64,000 nt of DNA from Chryseobacterium ureilyticum (GCF_900156735.1 NZ_FTOL01000002.1:708915-772914), one strand, 5' to 3'; shown: positions 33,393 through 43,314, counted from the stretch's first letter. Numbers and translations are program-made. The notes: generated by a model from the letters alone, not told the origin.

Positions 33393-34616
33393 ATGAAGAA
33401 GCTGGAAAAATCAAAATTAACAGGAAATAAGACGGTACAGATCAGCGGTTCGAAAAGTATTTCGAATCGTTTATTGATTTTGGAAAGTTTATTTAAAAAT
33501 ATAACAATTGGGAATTTATCTAATTCTCAGGATACTCAATTACTTAAAAAAGCATTATCTGAAGTTACAGATGTTGTGGATATCCACCACGCGGGAACTG
33601 CAATGCGTTTTCTTACTTCATATTATTCTATTCAGGAAGGAAAAACAACTGTACTTACTGGTTCTGGAAGAATGAAGGAAAGACCTATTAAGAATTTAGT
33701 AAGTGCTTTAAGAGATCTTGGTGCTGAGATTGAATACATGGAAAATGAAGGTTTTCCGCCTTTAAAAATCACAGGAAAAAATATTACACAGACTTCGGTG
33801 AATGTTCCTGCTAATATTTCCAGCCAGTTTATCACTTCTTTGCTCCTTATTGCCGGAAAACTTGAAAATGGTTTGGAGATTCATCTTGTGGGTGAAGTAA
33901 CTTCGAGATCTTATATTGAAATGACTCTTGATATTCTGACAAGGTTCGGAATTAAAAACAGTTTTGAAGGAAATACAATTAAAGTAGAGCCTTTCAATCC
34001 GGATAATGGATCTACAGCAGATAATTACGAGGTAGAAAGTGACTGGAGTTCGGCGTCTTACTTCTACTCTATTTGTGCTTTGGGAAGAGAAACCATTCAC
34101 CTGAAAAGTTTTTATAAATCTTCTACCCAGGGAGATTCTGCAATTGCAAAAATATATGAAGACTTCTTCGGAATTAAAACGACTTTTACTGAAGATGAGC
34201 ACAAACTAACTTTAGAACCTCAACAAGGTTTTGTATTCCCTGAAAAGATTGTTCTGGATATGAATAATTGCCCGGACATCGCACAAACACTTTGTGTAAC
34301 GGCAGCAGCATTAAAGATTCCTTTTGAAATCTCAGGACTGGGAACGTTAAGAGTAAAGGAAACTGACAGGCTTCAGGCATTATATAATGAACTGAAAAAA
34401 TTGGGTACTGAGACAGAAATCACAGACCTTACCATTGAATCTGTAAGCTTTGGAGAATCTGAAGATAATATTTCCATTAAAACATATCAGGATCACAGAA
34501 TGGCAATGAGTTTTGCACCTTTTTGCCTGGTCAAAGAACTTAATATCGAAGATGAAGATGTCGTAGAAAAATCTTATCCGATGTTTTGGGAAGACCTTGC
34601 CGATGTGATGAATTAA
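33393..34616 (+). CDS. aroA: 3-phosphoshikimate 1-carboxyvinyltransferase (EPSP synthase)
   Basis: AroA joins phosphoenolpyruvate to shikimate 3-phosphate in chorismate synthesis. In 407 residues the landmarks are ISGSKSISNRLLILESLF (residues 18-35, catalytic Lys21), TAMRFLTSYY with the Arg of the PEP site, TGSGRMKERPI, and the second-half motif GTLRVKETDRLQAL. SYIEMTLDIL and YQDHRMAMSFAPF also match. The length is slightly short, normal for flavobacteria. It stands alone, without other aro genes. AATGCAGTAA occurs just upstream (33377) and again downstream (34632, inverted at 34670). Confidence 0.96.
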   Translation: MKKLEKSKLTGNKTVQISGSKSISNRLLILESLFKNITIGNLSNSQDTQLLKKALSEVTDVVDIHHAGTAMRFLTSYYSIQEGKTTVLTGSGRMKERPIKNLVSALRDLGAEIEYMENEGFPPLKITGKNITQTSVNVPANISSQFITSLLLIAGKLENGLEIHLVGEVTSRSYIEMTLDILTRFGIKNSFEGNTIKVEPFNPDNGSTADNYEVESDWSSASYFYSICALGRETIHLKSFYKSSTQGDSAIAKIYEDFFGIKTTFTEDEHKLTLEPQQGFVFPEKIVLDMNNCPDIAQTLCVTAAALKIPFEISGLGTLRVKETDRLQALYNELKKLGTETEITDLTIESVSFGESEDNISIKTYQDHRMAMSFAPFCLVKELNIEDEDVVEKSYPMFWEDLADVMN

Positions 34617-34631
34617 TTTGAAAACTTTATA

Positions 34632-34680
34632 AATGCAGTAATCTGAAAAAGAGAAATTATACTTTTTAAATTACTGCATT
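34632..34680 (+). other. Inverted repeat downstream of aroA
   Basis: AATGCAGTAAT (34632-34642) and ATTACTGCATT (34670-34680) can pair over a 27-base loop. The same AATGCAGTAA occurs before aroA at 33377-33386. It may act as the aroA terminator, although the T-run is weak. Confidence 0.45.
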
Positions 34681-34703
34681 CATTATTATATATACACCCT
34701 TTC

Positions 34704-35192
34704 ATGAAAAAGTATTTCTTTTTATTTGCCTTAGCGCTTCCTTTGTCGCTTTGGGCACAGTATCTTCTTCCTAATGAAGAAATTATTTATTCTTTTGAGA
34801 CAAAAGCCGGAAAGAAAATGACTTTGGTAAAGGATAAACAAGATGAGTATATTCAATATCGATTCGGAAGTAAAAATCATGTAGACATGGAGTTTCCCGC
34901 TGAAAGAACAAAGGACAGCTGGAAAAAATTCAAATACAAATCTTATATGCGTGGTGGTGGCAAACAAAATGCTGCGATGGAGCTTAATTACTTAACCTTT
35001 ACTAACAAGGGTTATCAGTATCAGCTCTATAAAACTTATTATGCAGAAGATGGTTCTTACAATACAGGAATAACTGTAACTGATAGTAAGGGCAAGGAAA
35101 CTGAGATTCCCGGAATTTATAAAACAATAAAAGGCTGTATATGTAATCTGGAGGAATCTGCATTGATAGAAAAAGAAGATACGGGATTATAA
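34704..35192 (+). CDS. Exported protein of unknown function
   Basis: This 162-residue protein has a signal peptide (MKKYFFLFALALPLSLWAQ). The mature part is mostly beta (EIIYSFETKAGKKMTLVKDK, then YIQYRFGSKNHVDMEFP, then KSYMRGGGKQNAAMELNYL, then QYQLYKTYYAEDGSYNTG) and looks like a small lipocalin-like or jelly-roll domain. Two Cys near the C-terminus (GCICN) may form a disulfide. No family is recognised. It follows aroA by 87 bases with its own weak spacer. Confidence 0.75.
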   Translation: MKKYFFLFALALPLSLWAQYLLPNEEIIYSFETKAGKKMTLVKDKQDEYIQYRFGSKNHVDMEFPAERTKDSWKKFKYKSYMRGGGKQNAAMELNYLTFTNKGYQYQLYKTYYAEDGSYNTGITVTDSKGKETEIPGIYKTIKGCICNLEESALIEKEDTGL

Positions 35193-35380
35193 TTCATAAC
35201 GATTCACATAAAAAAGCATCCCGTTATGAAATACTTTCCGGGCTGAAAGAAGATTTTATATTTTAATTTGATTTAAACATTCTGGTCACCTCCCAACAAC
35301 TTAATCATCTTTTAAAGTTAAATTAACTCCTATCTGTTTGAAATATTATTATTTTTAAAATACAATTAAAAATATAAACT

Positions 35381-36373
35381 ATGTTCAAACACCACATGAA
35401 ATATGTAAAAAATTTTACACTGAGTATCGCAACAGCAACTGTTTTCTTTTCTTGTTCGGAAAGTACTCTTGATAGAGATTCAAATGAAATGTCTACTATT
35501 CAAAAGGCAAATTATAAGGTTTCTTCTCGAGCTGCAATTGAAATGAACAGCTGGATGTCCGGTTTACAGGATAATATTTCAATTTCAAAAATTTCAATTC
35601 CGGGAACGCATGATTCCGGAGCTCGTGTAGATGCTCCCGTAGTATCAGGAACTGCAAAAACCCAGGATCTTAGTATTGCAGAACAGCTGAATGCAGGTGT
35701 TCGTTTTCTTGATATTCGTTGCAGACATATTGATAATTCTTTTACTATTCATCATGGTGCTATTTATCAGAATTTAAATTTTGATGATGTTCTTAATGCC
35801 TGCTATTCTTTTCTGGAAAGTCATCCTTCGGAAACAATTATTATGTCTGTAAAGGAAGAGCATGATCCTTCAAATAATACCAGAAGTTTTGAGAAAACCT
35901 TTGATGCTTATGTTCAGAAAAACTCGGCAAAGTGGAATCTTGGGACAAATATTCCAACGCTTGGAGAAGTAAGAGGGAAAATTAGATTGTTAAGAAGATT
36001 CTCTGCTGAAACAGCAAAAGGAATCAACGCAACATCATGGGCAGATAATACAACATTTGAAATCAATAATCCAGGTGCTCAACTAAAAGTTCAGGATTAT
36101 TATAAGGTAACGAACAATGATGATAAATGGAATGGTATTTCCAATCTGCTCAACGAAGCGAAAAGCAATAATAGCGACAGACTTTTCATCAATTTCACAA
36201 GTGGTTATAAACCCGGAATATTCGGAATTCCAAGTATTCCTACCGTTTCAAATAATATTAATCCAAGACTTAAAACATATTTTCAATCCAACACGAAAGG
36301 GTCTTTTGGAATTATGCCAATGGATTTTGTTAATGCAGAATTATCCGGGCTGATTGTAAAAACCAATTTCTAA
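35381..36373 (+). CDS. PI-PLC-type phosphodiesterase, lipoprotein
   Basis: The 330-residue protein has a lipoprotein signal (VFFSC, Cys25) and a bacterial phosphatidylinositol-specific phospholipase C X-domain. Catalytic histidines are His77 in PGTHDSG and His125 in IHHGAIY, with the barrel motif GVRFLDIRCR between them. MSVKEEHDP follows as strand 4. It would cleave phosphatidylinositol to diacylglycerol and (cyclic) inositol phosphate, or another phosphodiester of similar shape. The lipid anchor puts it at the membrane or cell surface. An alternative start is ATG 35396. It converges on the GDPD-alkaline phosphatase fusion, part of a phosphodiester-hydrolase region. Confidence 0.9.
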   Translation: MFKHHMKYVKNFTLSIATATVFFSCSESTLDRDSNEMSTIQKANYKVSSRAAIEMNSWMSGLQDNISISKISIPGTHDSGARVDAPVVSGTAKTQDLSIAEQLNAGVRFLDIRCRHIDNSFTIHHGAIYQNLNFDDVLNACYSFLESHPSETIIMSVKEEHDPSNNTRSFEKTFDAYVQKNSAKWNLGTNIPTLGEVRGKIRLLRRFSAETAKGINATSWADNTTFEINNPGAQLKVQDYYKVTNNDDKWNGISNLLNEAKSNNSDRLFINFTSGYKPGIFGIPSIPTVSNNINPRLKTYFQSNTKGSFGIMPMDFVNAELSGLIVKTNF

Positions 36374-36399
36374 ATTAATTTATTTGTTAGATTTATTGT

Positions 36400-36430
36400 A
36401 AGGCTGTCTCTGTTTGGGGATAGCCTTTGT
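36400..36430 (+). terminator. Terminator of the PI-PLC gene
   Basis: AAGGCTGTC pairs with GGATAGCCTT-like bases with one mismatch around TCTGTTTGG; TTTG follows. Confidence 0.6.
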
Positions 36431-36513
36431 ATATTTAAAACATGTTTTTTCATCAGCTTAAAGAAAGCAAAACGAACAATTGTGGATAACTTCTATGTTA
36501 TTAACAATTCCTC

Positions 36514-36549
36514 ATAAAAAATGACTGCTTCAAAAATGAAACAGTCATT
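36514..36549 (-). terminator. Terminator of the GDPD-phosphatase gene
   Basis: On the minus strand AATGACTG pairs with CAGTCATT and ends in TTTTTT. It lies 21 bases past the stop codon. Confidence 0.87.
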
Positions 36550-36569
36550 ATTATCTTTGAAACGGAAAA

Positions 36570-38396
36570 CTATTTCTGAATCCCGTAAGCGGCAAGTATT
36601 TTATTGAAAATCTCGGTATTTTCAAACAGTCCTGTAAACTCTTTGGAATTCGGTCCGTACGCAAAAACACTTGATGGAATTGAAGTATGATCATTGGTAC
36701 TGAAATTTCCAAATATCCAGCCATCTTTTAAGCTTCCATCTAAAAGCGTCAGACCTCCGGTTTCATGATCACCTACAACAACAACCAGTGTTTCTTTGTT
36801 TTCGTCTGCAAATTTCATTGCTTTTCCTACAACATGATCAAAATCCAGTAATTCGGTAACAAGTTGTTCTATATTATTACTGTGCCCACCACCGTCGGTT
36901 TGGGAAGCTTCTACCATCATAAAGAATCCTTTTTTATTGTTCTTCAGATCATTTAAAGTAAGATCAAAGGCATCAGCAAGCCAATTTCCTCTACCGTCTG
37001 TTATGCGTTTTGATGCCAAAGGATCAATAACAAGGGTGCGGTTGTTTATGTTACTCACAGATTTCAGGTTTTGATATAGATCTACTTTTGCATCTTTCAA
37101 TTTTTGTTCTGTTTCCTTTGTTAATCCGCTTGTGGGACCACCGATCAATATTTTTGTTTTGGAAGTGGCAAAATCCTTAAGAATAGGCTCCGAGCTGTTT
37201 CTGTTGTCTGAATGTGCATAAAAATCCGCAGGAGTTGCATCTGTGACATCTCCCGTAGAAATCAGTCCTGAAACCAATCCTTTTTCTGCAACAATATCAG
37301 GAATCTGAGCCAGCGCTTTTCCCATATTATCTACTCCTACGAATGTATTTTTAGTCTTTATTCCTGTTGCAAAAGCTGTAGATCCCGGTGCAGAATCGGT
37401 AACATAAGCATTGGAAGAATTGGTTTTGGATAAACCTGTAGACTTCATGTTGAATACATTTAGTTTTCCTTTATTGGCTGTAAAAGCAGCGTAATATTGA
37501 GGTAAGGAAGTCCCATCAGGGATAAGGAGAATTACATTTTTTACTTTTTTATTTACTCCGTCCGTTTTATATGTAGGAGTATAAGGGGTATACTCTTTTG
37601 TATTTTTATAAAAATTCTTCGGAATGGTATTCATGAATTTTTTAAGATCGGGAATATGATCAGTGTTGATATAATCTACTCCCATATCCATTAAATTTAC
37701 CCAAGCATTAGGAAAATCGGGAGCACCGTAGAAACGCATCGCCCTTTGTTGAGCATGAGCTTTTCCTACAGCATTTTTTATTTTTTCTGTTTCTTCATCT
37801 CTTGGAATACCTTTTCCGTTCCATTTGACCAATGCTGGTAAATCTGCGCTAAACATCCCTACTCTTTTGAGTTGATCGGCAGAATAATTTTTATCCAAAT
37901 CACCATCGAAATAAAGATAGCTTGGATAATTTTTGAAATCAGAAGGCTCAGGTCTTCCTCCGGTAATCACAATTTTCACTCCTGAATTTCCAGTAATATC
38001 AGGATATTTTTTTAATGTACTGACTAATGCTGCAAGGGTTGTTTTATAATCCTGTTTAACATCTATCAGTAACTGTAATTTTCTATTTGTATCCTGATAG
38101 ATATTCCCTTTATTCTTTTTTATCTGTTTTGAAATATTGTCAAGATAAAGATTCTCTAGTGTTTTGTCTGCTGACAACTCCTTCTCTGTATGAGCTATCC
38201 ACAATTTGCCTTTTACCAGAAAAACATCTGCTTCAATGGAACCGAAATTAGCATAATAAGCATTCCAAAAAGGAATTTCCTGCATATAATCATTATGAGA
38301 ATGTGCATTTCCCACATTATAATTCAAATAATTCTGAGCCTGACCTTCAGAAAAAAAAGCCAATGCCAATACTCCTAATATCTTTGATAATTTCAT
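36570..38396 (-). CDS. Fusion of GDPD/PI-PLC-like phosphodiesterase and alkaline phosphatase
   Basis: After a signal peptide (cut near GQA20), residues ~22-260 form a GDPD/PI-PLC-like barrel with the NAHSHNDY motif (His32, His34) and SIEADVFL, in the family annotated as PI-PLC/glycerophosphodiester phosphodiesterase. Residues ~285-608 are a PhoA-type alkaline phosphatase: metal ligand Asp294 in LLIPDGTS, nucleophile Ser335 in VTDSAPGSTAFATG, and the metal box VVVGDHETGGL. One polypeptide could thus cleave a phosphodiester and release phosphate from the product. It is exported, without a lipobox. It follows a SusC/SusD pair but a terminator-like hairpin lies between (38459-38493), so co-transcription may be partial. 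Confidence 0.9.
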   Translation of the reverse strand: MKLSKILGVLALAFFSEGQAQNYLNYNVGNAHSHNDYMQEIPFWNAYYANFGSIEADVFLVKGKLWIAHTEKELSADKTLENLYLDNISKQIKKNKGNIYQDTNRKLQLLIDVKQDYKTTLAALVSTLKKYPDITGNSGVKIVITGGRPEPSDFKNYPSYLYFDGDLDKNYSADQLKRVGMFSADLPALVKWNGKGIPRDEETEKIKNAVGKAHAQQRAMRFYGAPDFPNAWVNLMDMGVDYINTDHIPDLKKFMNTIPKNFYKNTKEYTPYTPTYKTDGVNKKVKNVILLIPDGTSLPQYYAAFTANKGKLNVFNMKSTGLSKTNSSNAYVTDSAPGSTAFATGIKTKNTFVGVDNMGKALAQIPDIVAEKGLVSGLISTGDVTDATPADFYAHSDNRNSSEPILKDFATSKTKILIGGPTSGLTKETEQKLKDAKVDLYQNLKSVSNINNRTLVIDPLASKRITDGRGNWLADAFDLTLNDLKNNKKGFFMMVEASQTDGGGHSNNIEQLVTELLDFDHVVGKAMKFADENKETLVVVVGDHETGGLTLLDGSLKDGWIFGNFSTNDHTSIPSSVFAYGPNSKEFTGLFENTEIFNKILAAYGIQK

Positions 38397-38458
38397 TCGG
38401 ATATTTTTATTGTTTTATGGAACGCTTGATTGTTTATTTGCGTTTCATTGTTCTTTAA

Positions 38459-38493
38459 AAAACCATATCATCACAGAAATTCTGCGATGATAT
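38459..38493 (-). terminator. Hairpin between SusD and the GDPD-phosphatase gene
   Basis: ATATCATC-x-CAGAA pairs with TTCTG-x-GATGATAT and is followed by GGTTTTTT on the minus strand. It is either a terminator after susD or an attenuator for the phosphatase gene. Confidence 0.7.
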
Positions 38494-38518
38494 AGTAAAT
38501 ATGTATAAGTTTAAGATT

Positions 38519-40027
38519 TTACCAACCTTCATTTTGTTTAATAACTCCATGGCTATTCACGATCTCCACCTGTGGAACTGCCCAAACATTATGGATTGAC
38601 GGATTGAAATTTCTTGCTGCCCAAACCACGTCTCCGTTAATAGCGTGTAAAGGTTGTGCATAAGCTGCCTGTGCATCTCCCCAACGCACAAGATCTCTGT
38701 GTCTGTCTGCCCATTCACCGGCAAGTTCGCAACGTCTTTCATGCTTCAGATCTGCCATTTTACAATTACTTTTTGGAGCTAATCCTGCACGTTGCCTGAT
38801 CATATTAATTTCTACATCTCCGTTTTTCCCCTGCATGATCAATGCTTCAGCTTTAATAAGAATCACCTCAGCATAACGCATAATAGGAACGGCAAGGTCT
38901 GTACACGGATAATCTCCATTTGCACTTACATGCCCAACTTTTAAATCATATTTGAAAGCATCCATATATTTGTTAAACTGATATCCTGTACGGCTGTTAT
39001 CTTTTTGATACACTCTTGGTTTTGCATTAAAGGTAAACTGATCTCCCGGTTTCAAAATAGTCACGCTTCTTCTAAGATCTCCAGTTTCATATTCATCGAA
39101 CAATTCTTTTGTTGGCTGAAAATATCCCCAACCGTTATACTCTCCCCAACCTTTATTTTCAAGCATTACTCCAGGAAGAATACTTCCCCATCCAGTAAAT
39201 TTAGGAGTACCCGGAACAGACCAGATATACTCTGAACTGTAATTATTTTCTGCCTTAAAGACATCGCCAAAATTCGGCAGTAAACTTCTCCCTCCTTTTG
39301 TCATCACTTCATTTGCCCAATATTCTGCATTCTGATAGTCTTTCATAAACAGATATACCTTTGCAAGAAGTGCCCATGCTGCTGCTTTATGAGGTCTTCC
39401 GTAATCCGTTAGTGGTAATTCAGCCTGACTAGGTAATAATTCTGCGGCTTTTTTAAGATCTGCTACGATATAATCATAGTTCATCTTAACATTAGCTGCT
39501 CTTGGAATCGGGTTAGGATCTGGTTCTTTCGAACGGTCTATAATAGGAATTCCTGCTTTTTCATTTCCATAATTAGATGCCAGCTCAAAATACATTCTGC
39601 TGCTCATGAACAATGCTTCTCCAAGATATTTGTTTTTAATTGCAGTTGAAGTCTGAATATTATCAATATTTCGGATAACACGGTTGGCAACCCCGATTAC
39701 AGTATATCTTTTATTCCATTGAGTTTCAAGATCTCCGGATGCTATATAATTACTGCTGAAATTCTTTGCATTATCAGCCTCATTTCTAGTTCTTCCTGTT
39801 ACCATATCATCACTTGCATTGATAAACCAGAAAAGTCCTCTTCCGTAAAACTCTTCATTGAATAAAGGTTGGTACATTGCATTCGCTCCGGTAATAAGGT
39901 CATTTTCTGTTTTCCAGAAACTAGCCTCTGTAGGGGTTCCTTCCGGTTGAATATCCAGTTCTCCCAAACAAGAGGTAAGCATTACAGCCATTCCTGATAC
40001 TAAAAATATTTTGTTGAAAAATTTCAT
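38519..40027 (-). CDS. SusD/RagB family outer-membrane lipoprotein
   Basis: The 502-residue protein is a SusD-type lid lipoprotein: lipobox LTSC with Cys20, then ELDIQPEGTPTEASFWKTEN. TPR-like helices follow, with the family phrases EALFMSSRMYFELASNYGN and AAWALLAKVYLFMKDYQNAEYW. The C-terminal SusD motif EVILIKAEAL is followed by RRCELAGEWADRHRDLVRWG. It binds substrate at the cell surface and hands it to the partner SusC immediately upstream (25 bases). I chose ATG 40027, which opens with the signal peptide, over a longer frame that starts inside the upstream SusC gene. Confidence 0.93.
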   Translation of the reverse strand: MKFFNKIFLVSGMAVMLTSCLGELDIQPEGTPTEASFWKTENDLITGANAMYQPLFNEEFYGRGLFWFINASDDMVTGRTRNEADNAKNFSSNYIASGDLETQWNKRYTVIGVANRVIRNIDNIQTSTAIKNKYLGEALFMSSRMYFELASNYGNEKAGIPIIDRSKEPDPNPIPRAANVKMNYDYIVADLKKAAELLPSQAELPLTDYGRPHKAAAWALLAKVYLFMKDYQNAEYWANEVMTKGGRSLLPNFGDVFKAENNYSSEYIWSVPGTPKFTGWGSILPGVMLENKGWGEYNGWGYFQPTKELFDEYETGDLRRSVTILKPGDQFTFNAKPRVYQKDNSRTGYQFNKYMDAFKYDLKVGHVSANGDYPCTDLAVPIMRYAEVILIKAEALIMQGKNGDVEINMIRQRAGLAPKSNCKMADLKHERRCELAGEWADRHRDLVRWGDAQAAYAQPLHAINGDVVWAARNFNPSIHNVWAVPQVEIVNSHGVIKQNEGW

Positions 40028-40052
40028 TTTTTTTACTTTTTTGATATTAAAA

Positions 40053-42941
40053 CTATAATCCGACTTCCACTCCAAAGATGAATGAGCGGGACTGAGGATA
40101 TCTTCCGGTATCTACCCCATAAGAATTCATTCCTACTTCAGGATCGAAACCTTTATATTTTGTAATAGTGAATAAGTTATTGGTTGTAATATAAACTCTT
40201 ACTCTGCTTACATCTAACGATTTGTAAAGCTCTTTAGGCAATGAATATCCTATTGTAAGGTTTTTCAATCTCAAGTAAGATCCATCTTCTACATAAAAGT
40301 CTGATACTTTTGAATAATTTCCTGCAGGATCACCGTGTACTACTCGTGGAATATTGGTATTGGTATTTTGAGGAGTCCATGCATTCAGAATATCCCTTTC
40401 CATATTATAATTCTGACCTGTTCCCCCCGGATTCAGAGAAATAAATTTCAGCCCGTTAAAAATTTTATTCCCATATACTCCCTGGAAGAATACGTTCAGG
40501 TCAAAGTTTTTCCAGGTCATGTTATAGGAAAATCCGTAAGAAAATTTAGGATAAGGACTTCCCAGATTGACAAAGTCTGTATTGTCAAGAGTTCCTGTAT
40601 TCCCATCTTTTTTCAGGAACTTAATATCTCCGGGTTGTGCATTAGGCTGAATCAGATTTCCCTTGGAATCTCTGTAATTATCAATCTCTGCCTGAGACTG
40701 GAAGATCCCTCCTGTCTTGTATCCATAAAAAGAATATAACGGATCTCCAACTTTTATGCGGGTAGGCTTCAGTACTCCTCGGATACCATTATCGTTTATA
40801 AATATCTCATCTACATTAGCCAATTGCTTCACCGTATTTTTTAGTTGACTAAAAGTAGCCCCGATAGAATAGGTAAAATCTCCTGATTTTTTACTGTTAT
40901 AATTGATTCCTACTTCATATCCTTTATCTTGAAACAAACCTGCATTTACATACTGGTTTTTATACGTAGAAGTACTTGGTAAGCCTACATTAAAGATCTG
41001 ATCTTTGGAATTTTTCACAAAGTAATCAAACTGTAAGGAAAGGCTGTTTTGTAGGAAAGAAGCATCTACTCCAAAGTTAGTTTGCTCAGATTTACCCCAT
41101 TTAAGATCCGGATTAGGACGGGTTGTAGCATAATACGCAATATTCTGAGATGGATCTTTACCAAAAATAATATTATTATCTCTGGTCATCAAAGGATTCA
41201 CTGCTTGTGATGAAATACCTCCAAGATTCCCCAAAATACCGTAACTTCCTCTAAGCTTTAAGCTGGAAAGCCATGAAATATCCTGCATGAAGTTTTCTTT
41301 GGAAACCACCCAAGCCCCTGAAAGTGCATAATAGTTTGCAAAACGATTCTGCTTTGCCACCAATGATGAACCATCACGTCTTCCCAATACACTGACAATA
41401 TACTTACCAGCATAATCATAATTTACCCTTGCAAGGTAAGACACTAATGCCTGCTTGTATCTGTAACTTGAAACATCCTTATTGGTATCTGCTGCATTCT
41501 GAAGATATTGGAAAACCTCCGCTTCACTTCTGAAGTCAAAAGACTTGGCAAGGAACCCGTCTTCAGTCGTTTTTTGGAAAGTAAAACCACCAAGGAAATC
41601 AAAATTATGTTTACCAAGAGCCAATTTATAGGTAAGAAGCTGCTCTGCAAGAACTGTAGCGGAATTGTTGGATTGATATTCCAGATTATTGTTATCAAAA
41701 ATCTTTCCTACTTCAAGAACCCTGTAGGTAAAGTTCTTTGTATCTCCTAACTTAAATGTTTGTGAAAAATTGGATCGGAATTTTAAATCTTTTGCCAATG
41801 TAATCTCTGCATAAGGATTGATCAAAATCTCATGTGTAGGATTTCTGAGATTGATTCTTTTAAGATAAGCTACCGGATTGATCATATCTCCATAACCACC
41901 TGCTACATTGATCGGCAATCCAGAATAAACACCTGATGGTGTATAGACAGGAACATTTGGTGGATAATACATTGCCGCTACAATGGCGCCTGTATAACCA
42001 CTTTTTGTATCTGCTGTATTTCCGTCGGAGTAATTATAGTACATATTTTCTCCGATCGTCAACCAGTCTTTTATTTTATGTTCAGAATTAACCCTGAAAT
42101 TATATCTTTTTGCTTGGGTATTTAATAGAATTCCTTCAAGGTTTCTATGATTCATCCCTACGAAATACCGGGACTTTTCATTTCCGCCACTAAGATTCAT
42201 ATTGTATTCCTGGATTGTTCCGGTACGGAAAATTTCTTTCATCCAGTCTGTCTTGGTAATTCTTCCTTCAGGATATAAGTCAGGATTGAATGCTTTTGGT
42301 AAACTTCCAAGATTTTTTGCATTCTTAAATGCCTCATACATCACATCCTGAAATTCAGCTGCATTTAAAGATTCTTTTAATCGCCATGCCTGATTCACCC
42401 CATATTTAACATCAAAATCTACTGTCAGATTTCCTTTTTTCCCTTTCTTAGTCGTAATCAATATTACCCCTCCTGAAGACCTCGCTCCGTAAATGGCTGC
42501 TGAAGCATCTTTAAGAACTGAGATATCCTGAATATCATTCGGGTTGATAGAAGGTGTTCCATTAAAGACCACTCCATCTACAACGTACAAAGGAGTCTCA
42601 CCATTGATACCTCCCAAGCCACGAATATTTACTTTAGGTGAACCGTTAGGATCTCCTCCTTCGTTCACTACAGTAACTCCCGGAGCTTTTCCCTGAAGTA
42701 CATCTCCTACTCCTGATAAAGACCTGGAAGTAAGCTTATCCAAAGAAGCTTCGGTAACAGCGCCGGAAACTTTACTCTTTTTCTGTGTTCCGTACCCAAC
42801 AACAACAATCTCATCGATGGATTTTTCTTTTAAGCTGTCTTTTTTTTGAGATAGGAACATCGGTGAAGCTGATATTGCACCAATAAGTAATACCCTACCC
42901 GTTAAATAAGCTACTGAGACAGGGGTTTTAAATACAATCAT
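40053..42941 (-). CDS. SusC/RagA family TonB-linked outer-membrane transporter (pair A)
   Basis: This 962-residue protein is a TonB-dependent SusC-type transporter. Its TonB box-like KSIDEIVVVGYG follows the signal sequence directly; the usual N-terminal CarboxypepD_reg domain is absent. Plug motifs are RSLSGVGDVLQGKAPGVTVV, ETPLYVVDGVVF, DISVLKDASAAIYGARSSGG. A long barrel follows and ends in FIFGVEVGL, the C-terminal strand. The ATG at 42941 is preferred to an upstream TTG, because that TTG overlaps a -7 box (42963-42970). It forms a unit with the SusD gene and, by position, the GDPD-phosphatase gene, so its substrate may be phosphorus-bearing rather than a glycan. Confidence 0.93.
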   Translation of the reverse strand: MIVFKTPVSVAYLTGRVLLIGAISASPMFLSQKKDSLKEKSIDEIVVVGYGTQKKSKVSGAVTEASLDKLTSRSLSGVGDVLQGKAPGVTVVNEGGDPNGSPKVNIRGLGGINGETPLYVVDGVVFNGTPSINPNDIQDISVLKDASAAIYGARSSGGVILITTKKGKKGNLTVDFDVKYGVNQAWRLKESLNAAEFQDVMYEAFKNAKNLGSLPKAFNPDLYPEGRITKTDWMKEIFRTGTIQEYNMNLSGGNEKSRYFVGMNHRNLEGILLNTQAKRYNFRVNSEHKIKDWLTIGENMYYNYSDGNTADTKSGYTGAIVAAMYYPPNVPVYTPSGVYSGLPINVAGGYGDMINPVAYLKRINLRNPTHEILINPYAEITLAKDLKFRSNFSQTFKLGDTKNFTYRVLEVGKIFDNNNLEYQSNNSATVLAEQLLTYKLALGKHNFDFLGGFTFQKTTEDGFLAKSFDFRSEAEVFQYLQNAADTNKDVSSYRYKQALVSYLARVNYDYAGKYIVSVLGRRDGSSLVAKQNRFANYYALSGAWVVSKENFMQDISWLSSLKLRGSYGILGNLGGISSQAVNPLMTRDNNIIFGKDPSQNIAYYATTRPNPDLKWGKSEQTNFGVDASFLQNSLSLQFDYFVKNSKDQIFNVGLPSTSTYKNQYVNAGLFQDKGYEVGINYNSKKSGDFTYSIGATFSQLKNTVKQLANVDEIFINDNGIRGVLKPTRIKVGDPLYSFYGYKTGGIFQSQAEIDNYRDSKGNLIQPNAQPGDIKFLKKDGNTGTLDNTDFVNLGSPYPKFSYGFSYNMTWKNFDLNVFFQGVYGNKIFNGLKFISLNPGGTGQNYNMERDILNAWTPQNTNTNIPRVVHGDPAGNYSKVSDFYVEDGSYLRLKNLTIGYSLPKELYKSLDVSRVRVYITTNNLFTITKYKGFDPEVGMNSYGVDTGRYPQSRSFIFGVEVGL

Positions 42942-43314
42942 GACATCCTTTTTAATTAGATGCAAAATTAGAGCAGTACCTTACCTCTCTTCATTAACAC
43001 TTCCTTATGTTTTTATTAACAATTTTTAGACATTTTCATTTACAACTTAACATAATTAAAATACAACACACTGAAAAACAAAACAGTAAATAAATAAAGT
43101 AATTATTTTATTTATATTCTATACATAATTGATATTAAGTTTCTTTTAAGTTTAAAATCAATTAGAGAAAATAAGACTATCATTTTAAAAACATTTTCAG
43201 AAACAATAAATAACAGAGTTCGTTATTCTTTTTTTACATTTGCTGAAAATAGATTTTACCTTGTTCAGCCAATGAAGAGGAAAAAATTAAACATTATAAA
43301 AATCATAGGATTAC
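42942..43314. other. 373-base divergent spacer
   Basis: It holds the SusC pair A -7 element at its left end and the start region of the SDR gene at its right end. The rest is AT-rich with no gene, RNA or repeat that I can support. Confidence 0.5.
42963..42970 (-). promoter_or_regulatory. -7 element TAATTTTG of SusC pair A
   Basis: On the minus strand this matches TAnnTTTG; the ATG lies 21 bases past it. No -33 TTTG at normal spacing is visible. Confidence 0.5.

Noticed and set aside
33762..34202. A 146-codon minus-strand open frame inside aroA
   Set aside because: It lies wholly opposite a certain gene, its product is low-complexity with many Phe/Ser/Arg and no domain, and no promoter faces it.
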